Below the pieces are notes generated by a model, which worked only from the letters and a program-made list of their open reading frames with translations, searched no databases and was not told the origin of the DNA. Position numbers and translations under genes: made by a program. From positions 1 through 45,481 of the forward strand of contig JBAPTR010000113.1 of the NCBI GenBank assembly GCA_049282265.1: 45,481 nucleotides of DNA, in the 5' to 3' direction. Shown here one piece after another: positions 8,209 to 15,478 of the stretch. Source of the DNA: CAYUCJ01 sp049282265 (GTDB taxonomy: Bacteria; Desulfobacterota; DSM-4660; Desulfatiglandales; Desulfatiglandaceae). Position 1 is the first letter of the stretch; each line of letters starts with the position of its first letter.

Positions 8209-8387
8209 GGATTTTGAGCCATAATTGTCTTCTTGATTTTATGCACCATGTGCGTTATGAAATAAGCGATTTCGTGGCGAGAAGAGACACGTATGGGCTG
8301 AAGGAAATGCGTAATTCACCACCACTAATGGCCATTTATTTTTATATTTCCCGTTGAGGATTTTCCGCAGCTTTCGTGAAATTCCTC

Positions 8388-8415
8388 TTGACCTGTCGGG
8401 TAACTATTTTATATT
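8388..8415 (+). promoter_or_regulatory. Candidate sigma-70 promoter for the exported protein gene
   Basis: TTGACC at 8388-8393 and TATATT at 8410-8415 are separated by 16 bases. Transcription would start about 125 bases before the ATG at 8546. This is consensus matching only. Confidence 0.4.
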
Positions 8416-8545
8416 TCAATGAAAAGTTGATTCTTTCTTCTTTCACGATACTTGGCCTTGAAGTTGCTATAGTAAGGGGATGCCGCGATCCGAAACCCGT
8501 TGTGGATGGATCCATCGGAACACGAAATCACAAAGGAGAAAAATA

Positions 8546-11002
8546 ATGATGCATTTCAACGCCAAACCCCTTCTTTTCTCCCTCTTCTTTTTTCTCGCCG
8601 CACCCCTTTTTGCGATTCCCCTCGCCCAGGGGGCCGTACCGCCCAGCCGGATGATATTCGGCTCCGACGTGGTGGAAGAGCGGGTGGACTGCCTCGTCAC
8701 CTACCTGAAGCAGGAGAACAAGACGCAGATCCCGGACGATTTCAAGAGGGCTTCGGGCCTGAAGAAAGTATTGGGGCAGATTGGCAAGAAGGGTCTCAGG
8801 GTAGAGGCCGAGACCTCCGAACTTGCCCTGAACAAGGCCGCGAAGGAAATTCTCAACAGGCTCATCGATCAACTGGCAGATGACAGCCCGTATCAACCAA
8901 TCCTTTTTGCCATGATCGAGAACATCGATAAGCTGCCGGAAGGCTTCTGCGGTCCGGAGGCGTATGAATCCAACAGGAATCTGCTGCTGAGCGGACGAGA
9001 TCTCTACGACAACAGGGACCACCATAAGGACCCGCCCACGGAGACCGGCAACTTCATTTATTACGGGAAACTCTACACCCTGCCGGATGAGACGAAAGTT
9101 GCATCCAATGGAACCCTCTTCACGTCGGATGATCCCTTGAACTACACCGGTTCCGGACCGGAAGACATCTCCAGTTGGGTCACCTATCCGCCCTTTATCG
9201 CCCCCCTCTGGATCATCTCCCATGATCAGAGCCCTTCTGCTGAATCCAACGGGGGAGTTTCATCCTCTTGGGTCGAACAGGTCTTTGATCCTCCCGGGGT
9301 GACCGGTACCCAGGACTTCTTCAGGTATGCCTATAATACGGGAACGGCTGCGCCCACGGCTCCGTTTTCGGCAACCCTCTACATGAACCCTGACAGCCGG
9401 AAAAGCGACTGGATCCTCTTCAGTTACGGTGATGTGGAACTGCCCTACGTGGTATACAAAGCCTTTGTCGGCCTGGTGCCGGGGGACGGCAGTCTAAACC
9501 AGCCCGGGCCGGGCCTGGTGCGCGGCAGGGCCTCTGTGGATCTTTCGGAGCAATCCGGTCAGGGGATCTATGGCGACACCCAGGATTATTTGTCCATCTT
9601 TCAGATGTTTCCTCCTGATACATCGGATGAAGGCTCAAGCGACCTCAATACGAATTTCGATCTTGCCGACCATTTCCTCATCTTCAGGCCCGACGGCGAC
9701 AACAAGTACACGGTAACCGCCGGGACGCGCAAGATGGTGGTGGATTCCCTCGGCCTGGACGGACAGCAGACAAGCCTGGATAGGGCCATTATCAACCTCA
9801 GGGACCCGGACCTCCTGACCAGGGTGGATGGGGGGAAATTTGTACCCGGTGTCTATTTCTGGGACACCCCTGTTCCAAATGCCCAATTTCCCGGAATAGA
9901 AAACTGGCCCATTCTCTGGGGAGACAAAGACAACTCCAACTACTATTACCGGTACGGGCTCCAGACCGTCGGGCGGAACAGCGAATGGGGGCCGCCCCGA
10001 CTTTTCGGCGACTCACTTGCCAACCCGGATGATACCCCGAACAAGATCAACGGCAACGGCCTTCTGGCCTATGCCGTGCAGGTGGAAGAAGACCGGGTGA
10101 ACGAGAAGATCATTGAAATGGCAAGGGACGCGGACAAGCTGAGGATCGAGGTGGAAAACCTCAAGAACCAGCTCCAGTGCGGCGACATACGTGCACGGGA
10201 CGCCCTTTTCGCCCAGCAGGCCGACGCTCAGTCGGGCCGGGTCACGAAGGACCACAACGGCAACTGGGTGCGGGCCCAGCAGTATATCCTCAGACCGGAC
10301 AACAAGACGGTCCAGGTACTCAACGTCGCGCTGCGCGGACAGGACGCCGGGAACCTGGCCGGCCTTTCCACCATGGATTTTACGACCTCCTTCGCTACAG
10401 GCTACACAGGCGACTTGAGAAATCTCCCATGGAATCAATGGCTGGCGACCAGCTATTCGGAGGATAATACAACAAGGCGCGTCCGGACGTTAGACTGGGC
10501 CCCGAGACTTGACAATATGTACGTCAAGTTCACGAACCCTTCAGGCGATTACCTGAAGGAAGCCAGGTCATTCACCACGATCGATAACCCCTGGATCCAA
10601 CCCATCAGCAGCGAGAACCTGAGCCTCTATTCCCTGCCAGCAGGCCTGCAACAATACACCTACAGCACGGATGCCACCGTTCCCGGCAGCTACGGCATAA
10701 TCGCCCAACCCAATGGCTTTGCCTACGGATTCGGCGATTCCAAAATCAATGTCGCGTTTTACAAGGCTGACGATTATGGCGACAACAACGCCGTGGATGT
10801 GTCTGGGAATGAGGTTCCCAAGGACATGTGGGACGCCTTGCGGGTAAACGAGGTCTCGTGGTCCGGGGCACCCCAGATCGGATATAACAACCTGGAAATC
10901 GCCATTGATCAGGATAGCCAATTCTTTCAAAAACCGATCGATGTCGTCTATATTCCCATGTCGCGGATGCTCTGGAAGAACAGCCAGAATTCAGTGGATT
11001 AA
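8546..11002 (+). CDS. Large exported protein of unknown function
   Basis: An 818-residue protein that I do not recognise. It has a clear signal peptide (hydrophobic run at about residues 8-25, cleavage near AQGA), so it is exported. After a helical first 120 residues, the chain is rich in Asp, Asn, Ser, Gly, Trp and Tyr, as in secreted beta-rich proteins. A short charged helix near residues 525-545 (heptad-like, ELEN/KLRIEVENLKNQL type) could form a coiled coil. Cysteines are few. The ATG at 8546 follows AAAGGAG and removes 22 non-conserved upstream codons. It is followed 162 bases later by an outer-membrane barrel gene on the same strand, which suggests a surface or periplasmic partner. Confidence 0.75.
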   Translation: MMHFNAKPLLFSLFFFLAAPLFAIPLAQGAVPPSRMIFGSDVVEERVDCLVTYLKQENKTQIPDDFKRASGLKKVLGQIGKKGLRVEAETSELALNKAAKEILNRLIDQLADDSPYQPILFAMIENIDKLPEGFCGPEAYESNRNLLLSGRDLYDNRDHHKDPPTETGNFIYYGKLYTLPDETKVASNGTLFTSDDPLNYTGSGPEDISSWVTYPPFIAPLWIISHDQSPSAESNGGVSSSWVEQVFDPPGVTGTQDFFRYAYNTGTAAPTAPFSATLYMNPDSRKSDWILFSYGDVELPYVVYKAFVGLVPGDGSLNQPGPGLVRGRASVDLSEQSGQGIYGDTQDYLSIFQMFPPDTSDEGSSDLNTNFDLADHFLIFRPDGDNKYTVTAGTRKMVVDSLGLDGQQTSLDRAIINLRDPDLLTRVDGGKFVPGVYFWDTPVPNAQFPGIENWPILWGDKDNSNYYYRYGLQTVGRNSEWGPPRLFGDSLANPDDTPNKINGNGLLAYAVQVEEDRVNEKIIEMARDADKLRIEVENLKNQLQCGDIRARDALFAQQADAQSGRVTKDHNGNWVRAQQYILRPDNKTVQVLNVALRGQDAGNLAGLSTMDFTTSFATGYTGDLRNLPWNQWLATSYSEDNTTRRVRTLDWAPRLDNMYVKFTNPSGDYLKEARSFTTIDNPWIQPISSENLSLYSLPAGLQQYTYSTDATVPGSYGIIAQPNGFAYGFGDSKINVAFYKADDYGDNNAVDVSGNEVPKDMWDALRVNEVSWSGAPQIGYNNLEIAIDQDSQFFQKPIDVVYIPMSRMLWKNSQNSVD

Positions 11003-11038
11003 CCGCTTCTCGGATCGGAGCCTCTGAACGTCACCTGT

Positions 11039-11068
11039 CCGGGGCACGGCCTCACGGCCGTGCCCCGG
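11039..11068. repeat. Perfect GC-rich hairpin between exported protein and barrel gene
   Basis: The 13-bp stem of 11039-11051 with 11056-11068 closes a TCAC loop. No T-run follows, so it is not a classical intrinsic terminator. It may attenuate or process the transcript between the two genes, or be a repeat. Confidence 0.6.
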
Positions 11069-11164
11069 CATTCTTGAGTTCCTGCTTGATTTTTCACGCG
11101 GCTCGTGATAGCTGTTCGCAACATCGCCAACCCTGCCGGCTGAAAAACCCCTGAGGAGGACGGA

Positions 11165-12502
11165 ATGAAATTTTTCGAGGTATCGGGAAAGAGACTTCTT
11201 CTTACGGCACTTGCCGTGATTTTTTGCTCATTCCTGATGGCTGTACCCGGTCATGCGGCAGAAAAGACCACAAAGGAAGTTCTGAACGAAGAACTGCCCC
11301 CGGGAGAGCCATCGCTCGGTGAAAAGATGTGGGACAATTTCCTCTTCATCGCCAACGGCGATGCATTTTTTACCCTCTCGCGCCTGAACAACGCCGGGAC
11401 CGTGGGTGGCGGCAGCGCCGACGCCCTCCTTGCCCCTACCTATAAATTCAATGACCGAACGTTCTTTATCCTGATGTACGACGGACATTACTCCAAAAAG
11501 CGGGATTTCTATTCCGACGGGGTGGGGCCGCGTGAACGGTCGGAATTCCAGGCACACACGATCCAGCCCATGTTCAGGAAGGACTTCGGTCCGAGGGCCC
11601 GCTATTCCCTCACCCCGTCGGTTTTCACGACCTACACCTTCAACAAGGATATCGATGCGGCTGATTGGGATGACGGTCTCTACAACTACCGCGATGTCGG
11701 GGGGGCGCTGGAGTTCGATATGCGGGAGGTCTTTGTAAAGGAAGGAACCATCAATCTCACGGCCCAGTATTATAAGAGAAGGTATCCCAATTACGCCTCT
11801 CTTCTTTCGCTCACAGGCCTTGACCTCCAGAGCGGGCTCAACGTGGAAAAAAACGAAAAGGACTATCATGGCGTCCTGGTCAAGGGCGGATACAGCATGG
11901 TAAAATCGCTCGGGTTTTCCTTTGAGACGCAATACGCGCTCCTTCAAAAGAACCTTGATGACAAGAAAGTGGTGAGCTCGGACGGCATTCTCACATCCGA
12001 GGGTCAGAAAGACTACCTGTACACCCTGGACCTCAACCTGTGGCACACCCTGGACGTGGGAGGCGGCCTGAAGCTGGGCCTGGATCTGAGGGGCGGCCTG
12101 AACCGGAGCAACCAGAATTACTATGACGGCATGGAGACCATCATCATTACGGACGATAAATTCACGTCGGACTACTATAACTACGCCATGTATCGGATTT
12201 CACCCAATATTTCTTTTACGTTTCCCTTGTTTCCCTTGACCGCCAGCGCGGCCTATGCCTTTCAAAAGACCCGGTTTACGGACAGAAAGGCCACGTTTGC
12301 AAATGGGTCCTACAAGCCCGACCTGGAAAGAGACATTGAGCAGACCATCAGTTTTCGCCTGAGTTACGAGCTTTCCTCACACTGGAACCTCGTGGGGCTC
12401 TGGGAGCACACCAAGGCCAGCTCCAACTATGACGACGAGAGGGTCTACCGGTACGACTACACCATCAACAACTGCAGCATCGGTGTCGCATTCAAGTATT
12501 GA
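11165..12502 (+). CDS. Predicted outer-membrane beta-barrel protein
   Basis: A 445-residue protein with a signal peptide (charged start, hydrophobic run over residues 11-27, likely cleavage after GHA). The mature chain shows alternating hydrophobic/polar beta-strand segments joined by Gly/Asn/Asp-rich turns, many aromatic girdle residues (repeated YNY, YKRRYPNY and similar) and a terminal aromatic residue (VAFKY), the usual outer-membrane insertion signal. The ATG is preceded by GGAGG with good spacing. I do not recognise a named porin family. The role could be a pore or anchor for the upstream exported protein, but this is inferred only from adjacency. Confidence 0.75.
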   Translation: MKFFEVSGKRLLLTALAVIFCSFLMAVPGHAAEKTTKEVLNEELPPGEPSLGEKMWDNFLFIANGDAFFTLSRLNNAGTVGGGSADALLAPTYKFNDRTFFILMYDGHYSKKRDFYSDGVGPRERSEFQAHTIQPMFRKDFGPRARYSLTPSVFTTYTFNKDIDAADWDDGLYNYRDVGGALEFDMREVFVKEGTINLTAQYYKRRYPNYASLLSLTGLDLQSGLNVEKNEKDYHGVLVKGGYSMVKSLGFSFETQYALLQKNLDDKKVVSSDGILTSEGQKDYLYTLDLNLWHTLDVGGGLKLGLDLRGGLNRSNQNYYDGMETIIITDDKFTSDYYNYAMYRISPNISFTFPLFPLTASAAYAFQKTRFTDRKATFANGSYKPDLERDIEQTISFRLSYELSSHWNLVGLWEHTKASSNYDDERVYRYDYTINNCSIGVAFKY

Positions 12503-12575
12503 TGGCTTCTTGAAAAGCTGACGTATGGAACAAACGGCAACCTATGAGCAACGAATGGGACGGGAACCTGAGGGT

Positions 12576-12737
12576 CTTTTTCGGACGCTTTCTCATAGTG
12601 CACTCGGCATCCAACCCCGACATGGACTGCTATTTGGGGTTTACGCCTCCGGAACCCTCGGCGCTCTCTATGGGCTGTCCTAAAACCCCAAATGAACGTC
12701 CATCTCCTTCGGCGTGTTTAGAAAGCGTCTGAAAAAG
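12576..12737. repeat. Long imperfect inverted repeat (MITE-like or structured element)
   Basis: The outer arms 12576-12593 and 12720-12737 are complementary at 17 of 18 positions. The inner arms 12632-12642 and 12683-12693 pair perfectly over 11 bases. GGAC-ATG segments between them (12621-12627 with 12698-12703) also pair. The whole folds into a hairpin of about 160 bases with a loop of about 40. Its right end continues into the TTGATG..CGTAAAA dispersed repeat (12766-12790). Within 12503-12816 nothing else is seen. The ORFs that cross it are not gene-like. Confidence 0.65.
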
Positions 12738-12765
12738 AGTGTCAGGGTCTCCTCCTGAACTCCGG

Positions 12766-12790
12766 ACCTTTTACGATTCCATCAAATTTG
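12766..12790 (-). repeat. TTGATG..CGTAAAA dispersed repeat copy
   Basis: Read on the minus strand this is TTTGATGGAATCGTAAAAGGT, which parallels bases 37-57 (+) and the reverse complement of 171-198. It lies 27 bases beyond the end of the TPR lipoprotein gene, so it could be transcribed in that gene's 3' region. Confidence 0.5.
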
Positions 12791-12816
12791 AAGCGCCAAG
12801 CGCGCTATGGCATGCC

Positions 12817-13464
12817 TTACTCCTTCAGCTTTTCCTCGAGCATCGTGACATACTTCCGCTCTCCCAGTTCCCTGGCAATCCGAAGCGCCCCTTCATAGCT
12901 CTTGCGCGCTTTTTCCGCATCCCCCAGATAGTGGTCGTATATGAAACCCATGTTGTTCAGGGTAATAAGCCTGCCCAGCCGGTTCCCTGTCTGGTGATCC
13001 CATGCCAGCAAATCCCCGTAGGCCTTGATCGCCTCATCGAATCTCAGTTCCTTCAAATAGGTCAGGGCGATGTTGTTCAGGGTCTTGGATACTTCCGTGT
13101 TCCACTTCATCTCCCGGTAGATGTGAAGGGCCTTGACGAGCAATGCCCTCGCCTTTTCATATTCACCTCCGGAAGTGTAAATGATGGCGATTTCATTGAG
13201 ATTGTTTGCTACGCCCGGCCTGAATCCCGCCTTTTCGGCCAGGGCCATGGAATCGTTGAATTTTGAGAGGGCCTCTTCCAACCGCCCCCCCGCCTCCAAT
13301 ACCTGGCCCCTTTTGTACAGGGCTTCGGCCCGCTTTATCTGGAAAGACTGGATGGAGCACGCGGGCAGCACGAAGACCGCAAGAACGAGCAGGCAGATGA
13401 CGGGGTTGAAGTTGGGGTTTCCGGTCCTATGGATCGCGAGGTTTCCGTACCGGTTGAAGGTCAT
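12817..13464 (-). CDS. TPR-repeat lipoprotein
   Basis: A 215-residue protein with a lipoprotein signal: a hydrophobic run ending in LPAC near residue 36, so Cys would be lipidated. Next come four or so tetratricopeptide repeats (about residues 45-210) with the usual small/large residue pattern, for example LNNIALTYLKELRFDEAIKAY. TPRs mediate protein-protein contacts, so an envelope scaffold or assembly role is likely. The ATG at 13464 lies just after the stop of the preceding gene and has GGAGG 12 bases upstream. An upstream start at 13497 would overlap that gene. Confidence 0.82.
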   Translation of the reverse strand: MTFNRYGNLAIHRTGNPNFNPVICLLVLAVFVLPACSIQSFQIKRAEALYKRGQVLEAGGRLEEALSKFNDSMALAEKAGFRPGVANNLNEIAIIYTSGGEYEKARALLVKALHIYREMKWNTEVSKTLNNIALTYLKELRFDEAIKAYGDLLAWDHQTGNRLGRLITLNNMGFIYDHYLGDAEKARKSYEGALRIARELGERKYVTMLEEKLKE

Positions 13465-13471
13465 GATCACC

Positions 13472-14059
13472 CTATTCCTCCAGATGCTGATCCACATATC
13501 TGGCCAGGATTTCCGCCGTGGCCCGGGGGGGACGAACCGTCATGTAGTCGTCGATAATGGAGTGGGCCATTTCGTGGGCAAGCATGCCCTCGTTGAGATC
13601 CCCGGCGTTCACATAGATGGTATTGTTCAGATACCTGTACCAGGCACGAATCCGGCACGGGCGCTGATAGATCCGGGTAAAGGCCGCCTGCAACTCCCTG
13701 GTGTCAGGATAGACATTGATGACGACCTTTCTCATGCCCTTCTTCATATCCAGAATTTCCTGGGCTCTTTTGTATATGGCATCCACTTTTTCCGCGGTTG
13801 TGTCGGTCAGGCCCTTCCCATTCCGTGAAGGAGAGAAAAAGCCCAAGAATCCGCCGTTTCCCACAGAATAGTTCAGCTTGCTGTCGAAAACCCTCAGGTC
13901 TTTGGGGGACAAAAAACGGATCGTCGTGTGTCTGGTTTCAATGACCTGCCAATCTTTCCCGGTGGGCTCTTCCGCCCAGGCACTGGCGGCCGGGAGGGAC
14001 AAGAGGCAGGTGAGAAATACGAGAATCCAGATGGTTTTTTTGACAGGATATCCGGCCAA
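13472..14059 (-). CDS. Exported HExxH putative metallopeptidase-like protein
   Basis: A 195-residue protein. It has a signal peptide (hydrophobic residues about 8-27, cleavage near AWA) and a zincin-type AHEMAHSIIDDY motif near 160-171, preceded by a NNTIYVNAGDLNEG strand-turn. This is the arrangement of small secreted metallopeptidase domains. A third zinc ligand (Glu or His) about 10-20 residues later is not obvious, although a Glu in the C-terminal tail is possible. The start is a TTG at 14059 without a good ribosome site, the only one that keeps a full signal peptide. It is coupled to the TPR lipoprotein downstream. Confidence 0.72.
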   Translation of the reverse strand: MAGYPVKKTIWILVFLTCLLSLPAASAWAEEPTGKDWQVIETRHTTIRFLSPKDLRVFDSKLNYSVGNGGFLGFFSPSRNGKGLTDTTAEKVDAIYKRAQEILDMKKGMRKVVINVYPDTRELQAAFTRIYQRPCRIRAWYRYLNNTIYVNAGDLNEGMLAHEMAHSIIDDYMTVRPPRATAEILARYVDQHLEE

Positions 14060-14262
14060 ATCGGGTCGCGTTTCACAAAATGGAAAGCCTGAATTTACGC
14101 TGACAGCTTCAGGACTGATCGGATTCGAATGACAAAACAGATGCTTTTCACTTCTCCGTCTAATCTCGTGATCTCCTTCATCAACTCCTTCATGCAGTCA
14201 TGTCCCATGGCTCGCTTAGAATTGTCTCTTTTCTATGAACTGTCAGCCATGAGCTACAATCT

Positions 14263-14278
14263 GCGGCTATAAAGCCGC
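14263..14278. repeat. Short perfect hairpin downstream of HAMP gene
   Basis: GCGGCT and AGCCGC pair around ATAA, 12 bases past the stop of the HAMP protein gene. There is no T-run on the minus strand, so it is at best a weak transcript-end structure. Confidence 0.35.
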
Positions 14279-14290
14279 CTATTCCACCTC

Positions 14291-14854
14291 TCACAGCGTG
14301 AAGCCGTCCTCGATGAGCCTCTCGACCTTCCTCAATTGTACGACCGTCGCTTCGGATGCATTCCCATTGACCGCCGCTTCCCTGGCCTGAACGATTCCAT
14401 CTCGAATTTCGCGTACTTTACCATGCAAGTGATCTACCATCCGGTTGAGGCACCCTGCCATCTCCACCATCTGGTCTTCCTTCCTGAGAGAGATTTTCTT
14501 ACTCAGGTTCCCCTCCCCGATCTCCGAGATTTCTTTTTCGAAACGAAACATGGGGCCGGCTATCTTGTGAGAAACGATGAGGGTAACAAAGATCGTCGCC
14601 AGGGTGATCAGCCCCAGGATGATGAGGTTGGTATAGATCACCGCGGGAAGGATGGCGAAGCTGGTGCTCCTGATGACGAGGCGGGAATGGTTGAACGAGG
14701 AGGTCAGGGAGTCCTGAGAGAGGAAAAAAAGCAATCCTGTGGAGATAACGACCCCGCCCAGAATGACCAAACAAAATCTCAGGATAAACCTGAATTGGAA
14801 GCCTTTTTTTACAAAAACCCGCTTTCTCTTGCGAACGCCGGTGTCTTGAGACAT
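14291..14854 (-). CDS. Membrane protein with HAMP domain only
   Basis: A 187-residue inner-membrane protein. It has a basic N-terminus, TM1 at about residues 24-45, a short periplasmic loop of about 25 residues, TM2 at about 71-96, then a HAMP linker (KIAGPMFRFEKEISEIGEGNLSKKI through NRMVDHL) and a C-terminal helix. There is no kinase, cyclase or methyl-accepting output domain. Such HAMP-only proteins may act as adaptors or partners of other sensors, but the target is not evident here. The start at 14854 has AAGGAGAGGG upstream. The reading frame from 14881 would overlap the next gene. Confidence 0.78.
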   Translation of the reverse strand: MSQDTGVRKRKRVFVKKGFQFRFILRFCLVILGGVVISTGLLFFLSQDSLTSSFNHSRLVIRSTSFAILPAVIYTNLIILGLITLATIFVTLIVSHKIAGPMFRFEKEISEIGEGNLSKKISLRKEDQMVEMAGCLNRMVDHLHGKVREIRDGIVQAREAAVNGNASEATVVQLRKVERLIEDGFTL

Positions 14855-14877
14855 TGCCCTCTCCTTATTGAGACCTT

Positions 14878-15435
14878 TCAAAGCAAACGCTCGTCAATTT
14901 TTATCTTTGCCTTCTGCTTGAGATGGTTGATCCAGTCTTCAAGGAACTTCGACTTTTTTTCCTCTTTCAGCTTCCGGGTGATTTCTTTTCTCATCTCTCC
15001 GAGGGGCGGAAGGGACCCGTCAGAAGCCTTCATGGCCTTGTAGCGGGACTGGATTTCTTCTTCCGTCACATAGGTCTTTCCGGAGATTTCCCTGCCCTTC
15101 ATTTCCAGCAAATCCCTTATAAGCGTTGATTCCCAGTACCTTTCGATGGCGCGCCTGAAGGCCTCCCTGGTATCCAGTTTCAACCGCTTGGCCTCCTGTA
15201 TGAGGATTTCCTTCTTGATGAGTTCATTCAAGAACGCCTGCTTGGCCTCGCGGGTCAACTTAAAATCCTTGTCCATTTCAATTTCTGACGTGAGCTGGTT
15301 CTTGAATTCGTCGAGCGTGAGATCATAGCCGTTGATGTGTGCGAGGACCTCAGGTTTCTCGGTCTTTTCCCGGGAACAGCCGAAAACAGCCAGAACAAAA
15401 AGGAATAGCAGGAAGCAAAGCCAGATCTTTTTCAT
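14878..15435 (-). CDS. SurA-N/PpiC-like lipoprotein chaperone
   Basis: A 185-residue lipoprotein. The signal ends in VFGC near residue 20. Next comes a SurA N-terminal-like helical domain (VLAHINGYDLTLDEFKNQL through LNELIKKEILIQEAKR) and a C-terminal charged helix. No parvulin-type prolyl-isomerase domain is present, so it is a short, chaperone-only relative of the periplasmic foldases. An envelope role (outer-membrane protein folding) is inferred from the family. The ATG at 15435 has AAAGGG upstream. It starts 43 bases past the stop of the glutamate-synthase-like gene and may share its transcript. Confidence 0.75.
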   Translation of the reverse strand: MKKIWLCFLLFLFVLAVFGCSREKTEKPEVLAHINGYDLTLDEFKNQLTSEIEMDKDFKLTREAKQAFLNELIKKEILIQEAKRLKLDTREAFRRAIERYWESTLIRDLLEMKGREISGKTYVTEEEIQSRYKAMKASDGSLPPLGEMRKEITRKLKEEKKSKFLEDWINHLKQKAKIKIDERLL

Positions 15436-15478
15436 GATTGATCCCTTTCGTCTCTCGAAGAAAACGCGATAACGTCGT

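Larger units (their letters stand above)
8018..8545. other. Divergent intergenic region
   Basis: 528 bases lie between two divergently transcribed genes. They hold two GATATGGGAT words (near 8126 and 8149), the CATCGCGACCGC repeat copy (8189-8208) and a promoter candidate (8388-8415). No RNA gene or conserved ORF is visible. Confidence 0.6.

Noticed and set aside
12544..12732. 62-codon ORF inside the palindromic element
   Set aside because: It is explained by the inverted repeat; there is no ribosome site and composition is not gene-like.
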